A stretch of DNA of 64,000 nucleotides, from positions 19,386,165 to 19,450,164 of the forward strand of contig BROE01000022.1 of the NCBI GenBank assembly GCA_036571765.1. Reading direction: 5' to 3'. The notes under the pieces are model-generated. The model was not told the DNA's origin. It saw only the letters and a program-made list of their open reading frames with translations, and searched no databases. Below, in pieces: positions 17,821 through 30,412 of this stretch. Position 1 is the stretch's first letter. Every line of letters begins with the position of its first letter. The translations under genes were made by a program, and so were the position numbers. Source of the stretch: Plecoglossus altivelis. Lineage: Eukaryota; Chordata; Actinopteri; Osmeriformes; Plecoglossidae.

Positions 17821-20800
17821 ATCACATACCTTAGTTCATCATTACTAGCACCACATACCTTAGTTCATCATTACTAGTACCAGATACCTTAGTTCATCAT
17901 TGCTAGCACCACATACCTTAGTTCATCATTACTAGCACCACATACCTTAGTTCATCATTACTAGCACCAGATACCTGAGTACCCAGGGAAAAGGAGTAAT
18001 CCTGCCATCATTACTACCCACCTGAGACAGCTGAGGCCACCTCGTTCTCCACATAGCCAAAGCTCAGCAGCTTGGACATGCTCACTGCTTCTGGTTTCTT
18101 ATTCTGAGACCTGCAAGACAAGATCAGGGAGGAACAACATCAACTACAGAGAACGTGTGTGAGGTATTCATCTATGTCATCAACAACAGAGAACGTGTGT
18201 GAGGTATTCATCTATGTCATCAACAACAGAGAACGTGTGTGAGGTATTCAGCTATGTCATCAGGAACAGAGAACATGCGTGAGGTATTCAGCTATGTCAT
18301 CAACAACAGAGAACGTGTGTGAGGTATTCATCTATGTCATCAACAACAGAGAACATGCATGAGGTATTCATCTATGTCATCAGGAACACAGGTGAGACAG
18401 GTGGTTCTCTGGACAGCAAGTCCTGTTGGACTCTCCCTGGTACGCTGCTGCTAGTATTGATTTGTTGAAGATGCGTCTGTCTGAACACGTGCCTGATTCA
18501 TTCCCACTAAAGCAAATATTACATTTGGACACGAAAGTTTGGCAACCACTTTCGCCATCAAATTATTCTCATTTCATATATCCCCTAATGAGCCAATGTG
18601 TGTCCAAGTATTTGACAGTACATTTCATATATCCCCTAATGAGCCAATGTGTGTCCAAGTATTTGGGTGCAACGGACATTTTTAGTCAAAAGAATTTGAG
18701 GACAGGAAGCTTGACCATGGATATTTTGTACACATGTCTTGGTCACATGACCGTGTGTTTTACTATTCATTCCAGCATGGAAGAGGTTAATGACATGTCA
18801 CTGGGCCAAATGTTCGGATGATATGTTGCGTAACGCAGAGGCGAGCCAAGTCAAACAGTCAAATGTTCCAGCTGAGAATGGCATCTCAACATATTATCAG
18901 TTAGCACGGTGTGACGATTACCGGATTCTTGTAACCATTAACTCCTTTTTCATGCTAACCATTTCTGGGAAACAATTCCAAACCTACCAATACCTTTCAA
19001 TGTGCTCCAGCGACAACTTTGATACCTGGTTGGCTTATGCATTGTAACTATCTATGCAGTTCTGGCCAGTTAGAAATTACCTACATGATCCAGGGAGGCT
19101 GCGAGTTCCAGCTGGCTAGCTGACAGTCTGCCATGGCTACAATACTAAATCATGTCCACTGCTGCCCCCTAGAGTATTTAAGCTGCCATTGCACGTACGT
19201 TTTCTTGAACTTGCTTGCATCCAGTCGCTCCTCTTCGGTTAAAGCCAGTTTCTCCATCTGGCCGCTGGCAGCGTCTCCACATTTCTGACGGTTAACAAAG
19301 TCATTTCATTTATGGGTTGAGGCGTTGCTCAGAATACAAATAATTCAAACATGTACCAGTCTGTCGAGTTAGCAGGGTCACTAGAAGCAGCGTGCTAATC
19401 TTGGGCTTCGTGTTTTACCGTTGTTAATAATGCGTGGGCGAGATCGCACGCAAACTACTGGGATTTATTAAAAACAAACTTCTCATGAGAATGTGCGGTC
19501 TACCAATCACACTATGTCCCATTATTACGCACACATGGGAAAGTGCGACTCCAATGGCAGACGGATGTAAGACCGCACAAGTCTTCAAGATGACAACATT
19601 GTAAATGAGAAATCTAATTAAAACTGCTCTGGTGATACATATGAACTATTCCCTGGTGTACACGCACAAACAAAACATTTCCGATAACGGAGATATCTGT
19701 TTATGCAACAAAAAAAAACCTCTTCAATTATTTAATTGGGAATAATATTCTATTGGACCTCTAATCATTCTAAATTCATGGTATGTTCAAATGTATTCTT
19801 GCAAATATTTAGGTGAACATGAGAAAAAAATCGTTTGTCTGATACCGATACTGTTGCTTCAGTCAGGCAGATGCGAATGCACAGTGTCATGTTGTCATAT
19901 GTTCTTAACGCATAACTTTCGTTGTGGTAATGGCCCTACCTTTGTAAATAACCATATGTGCACTAACCAAACTGGAAATGTCACTAACCCTAACTATTTA
20001 TTTGCGACGCTTCCATGATCATCAGTAGGAAGTTAAGGGCGTTTCTTGGGTGGGGAAAGATGCCTACGCACGTGCGCTTAATTTCCAGTAAATTGGGATT
20101 TATGATGGAAGCGGAATGTGCACGTGTTCTACGTTTCTGTGATCATACGCAACGTTTTCATGATAATTCTACTCAGTTTAACAAATAAGCCCCCTTATCC
20201 CATCAATTAGTCAAATTACAACCCACACGCAAATAAGGCTATGGTTTGATTAATATTACTTACGTTACTGCATAGGTTTAAAGGATATTAACAGAATGAA
20301 AAATCCACAATAAAAAGGGGCACATGAATGACAAACATCAAGAGAAATAATCAACATTTAAAGAAGATTTGGGGATATGATAAATCGACCTAGACAAAAG
20401 CTGTTTTGAGAATAAAGAGGCCGATGAATCGTAAGAGAGCCACAGCCAGTTCACCTTCTCTCTGTCCGCTTCACGCTCCCAAGTCGACTTATTGTCACTT
20501 CCGAAGGGGGCATCTGGTGTGCGGACAGTTTTCTCGTTTTCAGTTGGACTAAGAGGCAAGACAAGGCATTGACATTTAGACAATGAATGGTGGTGCGCAA
20601 AATCACAAATATACCATGTAGTTGTCTGCTGGTGCATGAGATACCTTACAGCCTCTTGATTCTGTGAACCAGCAGCAAACCAGTCCGGGGCCTGATACGA
20701 TGGGTTAGGTTTAGATTCCAAGTTAGTCTCCTCATGCCACAGCAAGCCTGTAACATGGGCAGGCAACCTCAATCAAATACACGAATAAACAAACCCGCCG

Positions 20801-21031
20801 ATAGCTGCTATCTCATTTAAATAAGCTGTTTTGTTTGTGTTTTACCCTTCTGCCCTCCTTGTTTTGCCAGTTTTACATAAACGGAGTCCGTGTCCATGAC
20901 TCCTACACGGCGCCCGCGGCTCCTCTCCTCAGGACCGTTGTTAGCATCTTGAGACAATCCGGGAATTTGGGATGTAGGGCCGCTCGATGTCCCGTTAACG
21001 CCATCATCAGCATTGTAGCCGGTTTTGATAC
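17730..21031 (-). CDS. C7orf57-like protein, function unknown (5' end not found)
   Basis: Six exons join in phase on the - strand: 21031-20846, 20747-20645, 20548-20455, 19284-19199, 18110-18022, 17752-17730. The product (about 193 codons without its start) contains TSQIPGLSQD, DTDSVYVKLAKQGGQKGLL, PSYQAPDWFAAG, APFGSDNKSTWEREADREK and SKLLSFGYVENEV, ending ASAESQD. The order of SQIPGLS, YVKLAKQGG, PDWF, a W-EREA block and a SKL-GY block matches what I recall of the uncharacterised human protein C7orf57, which lies near UPP1. No enzyme motif, signal peptide or membrane segment is visible; it looks disordered and charged. An ATG-containing segment at about 21345-21305 does not join in the right phase, so the start is unresolved. 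The assignment is from memory of the family, not an alignment. Confidence 0.68.
17767..17976. repeat. 29-bp minisatellite, about 7 copies
   Basis: accttagttcatcattacta plus gcaccacat units in the last intron of the C7orf57-like gene. Two units also precede the N-gap. Confidence 0.92.
18022..18110 (-). CDS. C7orf57-like exon e
   Basis: Acceptor cttgcag, donor cag/gtgggt, 89 bp. Encodes SQNKKPEAVSMSKLLSFGY and ENEVASAVS. Confidence 0.7.
18145..18390. repeat. 40-bp minisatellite, about 6 copies
   Basis: caacaacagagaacgtgtgt plus gaggtattcatctatgtcat, with acg/aca and atct/agct variants, inside an intron of the C7orf57-like gene. Confidence 0.9.
18570..18666. repeat. Direct duplication of about 45 bp
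   Basis: A block beginning atttcatatatcccctaatg and ending gtccaagtatttg occurs twice, about 50 bp apart. Confidence 0.85.
19199..19284 (-). CDS. C7orf57-like exon d
   Basis: Acceptor ccgtcag, donor ac/gtacgt, 86 bp. Encodes KCGDAASGQMEKLALTEEE onward. Confidence 0.68.
20455..20548 (-). CDS. C7orf57-like exon c
   Basis: Acceptor gcctcttag, donor aag/gtgaac, 94 bp. Contains PTENEKTVRTPDAPFG and STWEREADREK. Confidence 0.7.
20645..20747 (-). CDS. C7orf57-like exon b
   Basis: Acceptor tgttacag. The donor aag/gtatct gives the phase that continues into the next exon. Contains LLWHEETNLES and PDWFAAG. Confidence 0.7.
20846..21031 (-). CDS. C7orf57-like exon a
   Basis: Acceptor tttttag, donor gg/gtaaaa, 186 bp. 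Contains SQIPGLS and VYVKLAKQGGQK. Confidence 0.7.
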
Positions 21032-21039
21032 CTAAAAAA

Positions 21040-22925
21040 CATATGCATGATTACAACAATGTAGCCACATGGTTCATGTAGGACTATAGAGCAGACAAGG
21101 CTTTTTTCACATAGCTATGACAAGGATTGTACAACTCCGCGCTCAAGATATGGGCGAGCTAGCTTGTTGCAAGCCTGCCGATGCCTAGCGGCTAGCTGCA
21201 GCTCCCGGTGTCCCATGAAGAGATGCAGGACCCACCCTGATTCATCATGAGTCAGGATTGTTCTGGCTGTACAAACTGTGAATTCATAAGGCCTCGACTC
21301 TATACTTGCCACACTTTGTAGGTCGACGATCTGTATCAGTATTCATTTCTATTGTTGTTTTTCTGATGGAAAATGAAGACAAAAACCCAGCATAGTCATC
21401 CGAGCTAAAGTGATAAAGCAGCAGAACATTGGCAGATAGCTACGTTATTGCTGCACACTGATGCTACAGTTAGCCAGCTAGCCTAGCTAGAGCTAACGTC
21501 TGCTGGTTAGCATTAGCTCTAGCTAGCTAGCGCTTGCGTGCTAATAATTCCAACAGTTTTCTCTGGTACTATGGTCATTCCCATATTCCAAAACCTGGCG
21601 TATTTTCTTCTAGTTGTGTACTTACCTCTATCTAAGGAAGAGTGAAATGCGTAGGTGTTTGCTAATACCTATTTAGGAAGCGAACTATCGGACTAAGACA
21701 GAAGCTGATGCTGATGACCAGTGAAAGATTGAAGATTGAATTCCAGTTTACAACTAGTAAGTTGTCATAGAAACAGGGTTGGACTGCAGGGGTGTGTTCA
21801 AGAGCACAGCAGCTCTACTCAAACAGCATACTGCTGGTGGCAGAGTGTCACGACGCTACTGGATACATATCATGGCCTAGTTCGTAATAACAATATTTTA
21901 TGGGCGTATAATCCTAACACACATTTACTTTACAGGTGTAGCTGGTGCTAGTTAGTTTTACCAGCAGACATGAGACAAATAAGACATGCATTTCGTCTGA
22001 ATCGTGACAGTACAAATTTAAGCGCACATTTTATTTGTGCATCCAAGTTGGCTAGAGTAGTGCTAACGGGGCTTCTTGAATCATTATATTTTAATCTTTT
22101 TTTTAATAATATATGTTATATTTATATATATATATATATATTATTTTTTTTTTTACCGTATAATGTGTTTGCATGTGATAATTGTAGTAGTCCACATACA
22201 GCCGATAGGTAGCCTATTTTTATGTTTTAATAGTTTGGGCGTTACACACCTTCCATATTTGTGTGATATCGTAATGTTTTCGTCGTATCAACTGTGCTAT
22301 ATCCTACTCATCTTATATGAATGTTTACATGTTTATGAATGGTTACAACTGAAACTTACATGGCTAGAAACATGAATCAAGTCGAATAACGAACTTGTCT
22401 TAAAGGTTAATTAAATGCAACAATTAATTTGGCGATTGTTGAACTGGATAGCCAATTTCAGTTCAGCAAAGGACAAATTATTATTGTTTCGAATAAAAAC
22501 CAAATCGTGTAATATTTTATTCTAAGGTGGGTGCCACCTGGTGTTGGAATATGCGCAGGAGAGCTGATGGTGTAATTACAAAGAGCTGTACTAGCTTTAG
22601 CAGAAGACGACGTCCTCCTCAACACTGAGCTACTCTTCACTCAGACAGTCCGCCTGCGGGACACCTACACGCAGCATGCCAAGTTACAGAATGCAACTTT
22701 AGGTTAACTTTGGGTTATGAATCCCGCCTGAAATCAGCCATATCGTATTGGTTTGGGGAAGAAGGCAATGTCGGCGCAACCTGGAGTCTTTTTTTCAGCA
22801 AAACAAAAACGGTATTGTCGGTAGATTTTCGAGAGATGGCAGAATAGCATGAGCTGTGCTGTAAGCACACTGAGCTAAACGACCGTACGTCTCCGAAGCG
22901 CTTCAAACTCATGCTGGGTAAGTTG
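21040..22925. promoter_or_regulatory. Head-to-head intergenic region, C7orf57-like (-) and ACVR1 side (+)
   Basis: Unique sequence between the leftward C7orf57-like gene and the rightward ACVR1 locus. A good donor (ctggg/taagtt near 22918) could close a non-coding first exon of ACVR1, but this is a guess. A short AT tract lies at 22100-22160. No TATA box or CpG island was confidently identified. Confidence 0.3.
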
Positions 22926-24276
22926 TAGCGTTTATTAATGGAAACACTTTCTTGCAGAAGTTGAAGTCTGAAAACTGGACTGTAGTTTAGTCGCGTTTGT
23001 GTGTTTTGAATAGGAACACGGACAGTCTTAATAGCAAAGACTTTGAGCTTCCAAAGTAGCCTATAGCCTACCTGTGTTTCAATTGGCTAGTAGGATTCTG
23101 GTTCCTACTCTTCTCGTTTTCCAGCCTACAGATACTTTAGCAGATAGCGTAGCCTACTCTGATGAAGGTTATGCAGAAATACGAATGAGGACGTTTTGGA
23201 GTGCGTTATGATTGTGCGTTATGATTACGCGTCAGAAGACATACATAGGTGTTTAATCATTCCTTTTGCATGGTAATTTGGCTGGATTGATGGTGTTGCT
23301 CTCATTCAATCGCTTAGCCCAACATTGCAACTAGTTGACACTTCGGTATGGTCTCTTTGTCATGCAGGCGTAGTTGGGAGCGTCGCACGATCGCGCGTCT
23401 CCATCAACACCACGCTGTGCACCATCACCATCACAATGGTCCTTGAAGTCCGGGGTGGTAGGGGTTGGGGGCGGAAATCTGTAAATATTTAAAGACATCG
23501 AAGAAACATTGATTAGACTATAGGCTCGTATTAGGTGACCTCGCGGTAGAAGAATCTGGCGATTGTAGGTTCCTGTTCCAAATGTCATACCCTCGTGAGT
23601 AATCTAATCAATGAAGTTATAGGTAAACGTCTAGAACGTTTCAAGAGAAGAGCTGACATATGCTATTTTACTTGAAAGGAGCGATGCAAAAAAATGGTTT
23701 CCTTTTTACATATGCATAATTTTAGTTTGTTTCCTGTCCTCCCTAAACACAACTCTATTGAAGACTGTAAAATGTGCTCTGTCAAGCATGAACGATGCAT
23801 CACTGCATGTTTTGCATGCCTGTGTGGACTGTTGGGGTCAGTCATACAAACAGGCCGTGAAGGAGGCAGCTTCTTTATGTAACGTGTCATAGGTCTTTTA
23901 AGGTTAGTCTTCACACATCAGTGAGTGAGTGAGTAGTTTGTAAAGTTGTGTTAGCTTGTCAGACTGGACCTACCAGTGTAGACTGTGAGATCATTGTTTT
24001 ACATCCAGGTGGCAGGCAGACAAGCACACCGCTTTGAAAAAGTGTTTTTTCATGCTGATGAGTTGACTGAGTACGCCATTGTTGACATTGACCGGTGTAG
24101 ATTGTGTGAACTCATGCCATGAAATAAACCAGAAGATTACGTTTGGATGGAATACACAAACCAGCTCTCACAGGTCATTTCTGTCTCACATAACCCTCCA
24201 AACTGGTAAACAATGCCTCGTGTTCTATGTTGCGGATATGGTTTGGAGTGCTACTGTCCACTGAGTGCTACAGCTT
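22926..24276. other. Unique non-coding sequence
   Basis: No exon, array or RNA gene recognised. Confidence 0.4.
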
Positions 24277-24283
24277 GCTGGTT

Positions 24284-24336
24284 AGTGTTTGTGTGTGTGT
24301 GTGTGTGTGGGGTGTGTGTGTGTGGGGGGGGGGTCG
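24284..24336. repeat. (GT)n/G-run microsatellite
   Basis: gtgtgtgtgt followed by a run of G. Confidence 0.9.
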
Positions 24337-24476
24337 TTAGGGGCTGGGATCCGTCTCCCACCCTCCCTGTGAGGTCAGCTGGCCTCTGGGCGCTGGCCGG
24401 CTCCAGCCAACTCAGACACCCGTGTCCTGGAGTCTGCTGATAGCAGCCAGATAGCAGGACGTCAGTCAGTCTGGAC

Positions 24477-24778
24477 ACACATGGATACACACACACACAC
24501 ACGGATACACACACACACACACAGGCACGCACACACACGGATACGCACGCACGCACAGGCACACACACGCACGGATACACGCACAGGCACACACACACAC
24601 AGGCACGCTCACACACACACTGGCACGCACACACACGGACACACGCCCACACACACACGGATACACACAGGCACACACACACACACAGGCACACACACAC
24701 ACACACACACAGGCACGCACACACACGGGCACACACGCACACGGATACACACAGGCACACACACACAGCTTTTGCTTA
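24477..24778. repeat. CA-rich minisatellite (cacacggataca / caggcacg)
   Basis: Irregular units of acacacacggatacacacac and caggcacgcacac type. Confidence 0.9.
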
Positions 24779-25355
24779 GTAGATGAGGTGAATGAACTGA
24801 CTTGACCATGACCACATGCCAAGGCTTTAGTTCAGTTTCTGAAGTGGTTTGAGGTTAGAATATCTGTATTGATCAGTTTTGGAGTTTGAACAAGACAGTG
24901 CACTCAGAACACTCAGGTAAAGGGGTTGACATTAAACAGCTTTTCAATAGGAAATAACTTTTGAGAATCCATTAGGAGTACAAATAAATTAATAATCATT
25001 CTTTTATCTGCTGTCTCCTTAGTTTATCATCTGCTAGGTTGTTTGTTTGCTTGCAGTCAGCCCTTATCTTTAGTACCATCTTGACTGAAGCCGTTTTCTT
25101 CGCTGCAAGGTTAAAGATGAAACCTTCTTGTCTGATATGGTTTAATGCTGTAGTATTCATAGTTGGGGCAAACGATTTCTTCCTCTGGTGCCTAGCCTTC
25201 ATCCGAGTCATTATTACCACACACTGCGAAGCTTCTTCGATTAGACCCGATCTGTTGGCCTCTCCACAGCATCTATCCTGCAGATGTACTTTCAGAGAAG
25301 TGGAAAGTGTGTAATTTGCCCACAGAGGCCTGAACATTTGACAGAGGACAGGACA
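24779..25355. other. Unique non-coding sequence
   Basis: Nothing recognised. Confidence 0.4.
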
Positions 25356-25430
25356 CAGGGAGGGGGAGAAGGAGAGGGGGAGAGACGGGGAGAGACAGGG
25401 AGAGAGAGAGGGAGGGAGAGAGAAGTGTTC
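25356..25430. repeat. GA-rich microsatellite
   Basis: ggagaggggagagacgggga-type purine tract. Confidence 0.85.
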
Positions 25431-25892
25431 TCAGACAGCAATCATTTCTGTGTGCACAGTAATTTGGCTGTCAGAAGCAGCTGGCAGTAAGGCTGGAACA
25501 ATGCGAGCGCAGGCAGAGGGCAGCTCCTGCACCCACACTGCTGCAGCAGGATCAGGTTACAGCAGCCTGAGCCCAGCTTCCACAGGGACGTCTTCAAGTC
25601 TGAGCAGGAGCCTGCACCAGGCGCAGCCAGGCCGCCCGCCAGGAGGTGGCCAGCCAACCAGGGGGGTGAATGAGGGGGAGGAGGAGGAGGTGGTGTGTCA
25701 CAGTATATGTTTGTGTCTGTGCTTGTTTGAGGGAGAGAGGTAGAGGGGGAGAGAGAGAGGGAGAGAGAGGGAGAAGGCAGGACTTGGCTGAGACTCCTGC
25801 CCCAGACACACAGACTCTTTAAGAATCCATCCACTGTGACTGTGTGTGAGTGCTCACAAGCCAGGAAGTTTGGGTTCAGCATTGGTCCTGCA

Positions 25893-25970
25893 GGAGGCAG
25901 AGGGGTCGGCAGAGCAGCAGGCAGAGCAGCAGGCAGAGCAGCAGGCAGAGCAGCAGGCAGAGCAGTCAAC
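25893..25970. repeat. 12-bp minisatellite (cagcaggcagag)
   Basis: Six to seven near-perfect units. Confidence 0.9.
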
Positions 25971-26334
25971 AGAGGCACACAGCGTGTGGGCTGCTCTCTG
26001 TCTGGATCTCCTCATCCTCAACAGCTTTTTAGGATAGGCCCTCTGTCTGCATGTTATTTTTAGTCAAAATCCTTGAGCCTTTAATAATCATAAGCCTTGT
26101 GCAGCCCAAACATATCACAACGAGTCGTCTGGAACGGGCATGGCCGTCTTAGTAAGAGGCAGGAAGTGGAGGCAGGGGGGCGTCTTTGTCACTCCAACCA
26201 GACTTTCGTCCTCCCTCAGTACTCCAGTGTCTGCTGCCAGCTGGGGGTCACCCTGCCCCCCTACCGCCTTTGATGGCTCTCCAGTGGGTTATTGATTTCT
26301 GTTTGTCTCTGTGCAAATGTGGGGGAAAGACAAG

Positions 26335-26835
26335 TGCATAGAGAGAGATAGAACATGGTGAGACAGTAAGGGAGAAACAAAGACAGTGAGTGAGGGAGAG
26401 ACAGACAGTTGGAGAGAGGGAGAGATAGTGAGTGAGGGAGAGACAGATCGTTGGAGAGACAGTGAGTGAGGGAGAGACAGATCGTTGGAGAGACAGTGAG
26501 TGAGGGAGAGACAGATCATTGGAGAGACAGTGAGAGGGAGAGACAGTGAGTGAGGGAGAGACAGTGAGTGAGGGAGAGACAGTGAGTGAGGGAGAGACAG
26601 TGAGTGAGGGAGAGACAGATCGTTGGAGAGACAGTGAGAGGGAGAGACAGTTGGAGAGAGGGAGAGACAGTGAGTGAGGGAGAGACAGTGAGTGAGGGAG
26701 AGACAGTGAGAGGGAGAGACAGTGAGTGAGGGAGAGACAGTGAGTGAGGGAGAGACAGATCATCGGAGAGACAGTGAGTGAGGGAGAGACAGACAGTTGG
26801 AGAGACAGACTGTTGGAGAGAGACAGACACACAGG
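26335..26835. repeat. Purine-rich minisatellite (gagagacagtgagtgaggga)
   Basis: 20-bp units mixed with shorter gagagacagtgaga and longer gagagacagatcgttg variants, about 24 in total. Confidence 0.9.
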
Positions 26836-27570
26836 CCGAGGGAGACACACAGAGACTAGAGTGTGCAGACAGAACTGCAGTGTTCCTGGCTGCTCCCATC
26901 TCTAACCCTCCTGCTGCACCGGAGACGCTCTGCAATACACATTTTATGAGCGCTTGACTCGCTTCAGCACACTTATTGCTCATCTGTTACAGGGAAGGTT
27001 GTGTCTGTTTTAGTTCCTTCCTACTTGCTCCAGTCTGAAGCCTGGCTCACTACGAGGTAACCTAGGGGTGTCAGTGCTGTGTTGAATGAGCGGTTCCTCC
27101 CCCTCTCCTCTCCCCAGGATGTGTGCTTGGATGATGAATTTAGAGTCAGATATGTTTGCATTTCTGTGAACGGAGTATGTGTCTCTTAAGATCAAATGGA
27201 GGTCTGACGTACATCAACAGAGCAGGTCTATTTCAGTGCTGTGATAACAACATCATGTAAGTTGATAGCAGTTGAAGAGGAAAATGAAGGATGCTGTTTT
27301 TGGCGTGGATGATTTCTGAGAGTGGAGTTTCCTCTTGTGAGGGTTGACAGCCCTGTTGTTGTCATCCTAACATCGTCTAGACCCAGGGTCTGAGGAGGGC
27401 CTCTGCAACACCATGCAGGTCTGCACAGTAATTCAGCTTCAGCTCACTGACTGTTTGGGCCACTCAGATAGAACACATACAAGTTTAAAGAAGACATACT
27501 TGTCTCCACCGGAGATGGTGCAATGCCTCTGTCACAGACACCATCATCAAGTAATTGTCATGTGATTCCT
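26836..27570. other. Unique non-coding sequence
   Basis: No exon or array recognised. Confidence 0.4.
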
Positions 27571-27576
27571 GAAGCG

Positions 27577-28385
27577 ACTTGACAGGGCACCTTACATGAA
27601 GCGACTTGACGGGGCACCTTACCTGAAGCGACTTGACGGGGCACCTTACATGAAGCGACTTGACGGGGTACCTTACCTGAAGCAACTTGACGGGGCACCT
27701 TACCTGAAGCGACTTGACGGGGCACCTTACCTGAAGCGACTTGACGGGGCACCTTACCTGAAGTGACTTGACGGGGCACCTTACCTGAAGTGACTTGACG
27801 GGGCCCACCTTACCTGAAGCGATTGACGGGGCACACTTACTAGTGAACTTGACGGGGCACTTAAACACCTGAAGTGACTTGACGGGGCACACCTTACCTG
27901 AAGTGACTTGACGGGGCACTTACCTGAAGGTGACTTAAACGGCGGCATACTGAAGTGACATTGACGGGCAACCCTTACTGGAACGTACAGCCGGGGCACC
28001 CGGAGCGACGGGGGGGAAAATAACCTTACGTGAAAGCGAGCTTGAACGCGGGCAACCCTTACATGAAAGAGATTGACCGGGGCCTTACCTGAAGTGACTT
28101 GGACGGGGCTACTTACTGAACGTGATTTGACGGGGCATACCCTTAACTGAAGTGACTTAACGGGGCAGCGTTACTCTGAAAGTGACTTGAAGGGGCACGT
28201 TACTGAAGCGACATGAACGGGGGCCTTACTGAAGTGGACTTGACGGGCACCTTAGACCCTGACAGAAGCGACTTAAGGGGTAACTTATAGTGACTTGACG
28301 GGGCACTTACCTGCAGCCGAATGATGGGGGCACCCTTACCTGAAGGAACTTGGCAACAAGGGGAACTTACTGAAGCGACAAAACA
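27577..28385. repeat. 27-bp minisatellite that degrades into noisy copies
   Basis: The unit ttacctgaagcgacttgacg plus gggcacc is clean up to about 27810. It then continues to about 28385 with many 1-2 base insertions and deletions per unit. Confidence 0.9.
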
Positions 28386-29580
28386 GAACCTTCCAGTGTT
28401 TTTCCCAGATAGTTTCACTGGGTTCCGCGTCCCACCCGAGCCGGGCCCCCCCTCGGCCTTGCGGTTCTTCTGCTTTCCGTCTGAGAGGCGGTGAACAGGA
28501 GCCCCAGGGTTCATAAAGCACTCTGGTGGTTGGCAAGTAGGCGTTAGAGCACCAAGCAGCTGGCCCTACTGATAGGGGCTGTGGGAGAACAGTGTTTGTG
28601 GTTGTATTAGTAGGAGTAACTTAATTGATTCCGGAGGAGAAACTTCAGTGTTGAAGAGCAGGAAATTAAAATAAAGAACATGCCAATTACCAATACAAAA
28701 TATGCAGCAATCCAATATACAACAATATATAATAGTAACATTTCAAATACAAAATGATAGGCATGGCTGTCCACAGGGTACCAGTGGTTTGGCTGATTGC
28801 ACCTGCTCAGCGCTGTCTCTGTAATGGTGGCTGTTTGTGGAGTCGTTTCCACACTCCAGTCTGCAGGGGATTGAAACTCGCTCAACATGGCCAGTTTGTT
28901 TATGGTTCTGGAGTTGTTAGCAGTGTGGCAATATCTTAGACGCCTCCTGACTCGCCTCAAACACAGCATCAGTACGTCCAGTCTGCTCGTACGAGGGGAG
29001 AGAAGGGCGTCAGTGATACAAATCAAGGTGCTCTTTTGCAGAACAGTGACATTCCCTGCAGTCCCAACCTAGTGAGAGGATCATTCTGAGGGACAATGTT
29101 TGTTCATGCCTCAGTCTGCAAACACTGCTGAAGGTCATAAAGTAGGTGTTTGACTTGGCCCCTTTGGAGTGGAGTGATGGCGGTCCAACAATGGCCGTTC
29201 GAGTACCATGGTGATGACTTGATACACTTTGGAGTTGGAGACACAACTATGTTCTCCTTTTACAGATAGGGTTGGTTACCAAAACCTGATGCTAATTTGG
29301 CTCCGCTACCTGTTTGACCTGTATGTACGTGACTGAATCAGAGCTCAGATGTTGGTTCCTCATTTCGGTACCATTCAAATTCCTGAGTGGTCGATTGAAA
29401 TATTTGCCCTCAGGTGCTCTGAAACTGACTTACAAAGCATCATTATCGCACACGATCGCTAGTTCAATTATAGCCAACTGAATTCATGTGGTGTCAGAAT
29501 AATCCCAAAAATGATTTCCCGACTGAGAGAATTCACATGAATGCAAGTTGGAACACAGGAAGTTGAAGGACTCTGCTGGC
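28386..29580. other. Unique non-coding sequence
   Basis: No supported gene. Short open frames on both strands show no family resemblance and no splice context I could trust. Confidence 0.4.
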
Positions 29581-29582
29581 CA

Positions 29583-30412
29583 GGTCTGTCTTCATGGCTG
29601 TCTGTCCCCACAGTAGTCTGTCCTCACGGCTGTCTGTCCCCACAGTAGTCTGTCCTCACAGCTGTCTGTCCCCACAGTAGTCTGTCCTTACAGTAGTCTG
29701 TCCCCACAGTAGTCTGTCCTCACGGCTGTCTGTCCTCACAGCAGTCTGTCCTCACAGTCGTCTGTCCTTACAGTAGTCTGTCCTTACAGTAGTCTGTCCC
29801 CACAGTAGTCTATCCTCACGGCTGTCTGTCCCCACAGTAGTCTGTCCCCACAGTAGTCTGTCCCCACAGTAGTCTGTCCTCATGGCTGTCTGTCCTCACA
29901 GTAGTCTGTCCTCATGGCTGTCTGTCCCCACAGTAGTCTGTCCCCACAGTAGTCTGTCCTCACGGCTGTCTGTCCCCACAGTAGTCTGTCCCCACAGTAG
30001 TCTGTCCTCACGGCTGTCTGTCCTCACAGTAGTCTGTCCTCCTGGCTGTCTGTCCCCACAGTAGTCTGTCCTCACAGTAGTCTGTCCTCACGGCTGTCTG
30101 TCCTCACGGCTGTCTGTCCCCACGGCTGTCTGTCCTCACAGTAGTCTGTCCTTACAGTAGTCTGTCCCCACAGTAGTCTGTCCTCATGGCTGTCTGTCCC
30201 ACAGTAGTCTGTCCTCATGGCTGTCTGTCCCCCTAGTAGTCTGTCCCCATAGCTGTCTGTCCTCACAGTAGTCTGTCCTCACAGTAGTCTGTCCTCACAG
30301 TAGTCTGTCCTCAGGGCTGTCTGTCCTCACAGTAGTCTGTCCTCAGGGCTGTCTGTCCTCACAGTAGTCTGTCCTCAGGGCTGTCTGTCCTCACAGCTGT
30401 GTGTCCTTACGG
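29583..30412. repeat. 16-bp minisatellite, about 52 units
   Basis: Units of cacagtagtctgtcct and cacggctgtctgtccc types alternate irregularly. Confidence 0.92.

Noticed and set aside
18426..19047. Two + strand open frames between C7orf57-like exons
   Set aside because: They lie in an intron on the opposite strand, show no family resemblance, and one includes a direct duplication that disrupts any coding logic.
21305..21345. First coding exon of the C7orf57-like gene (MNTDTDRRPTKCG)
   Set aside because: Its donors leave two bases while the next exon needs one, so the joined frame hits a stop.
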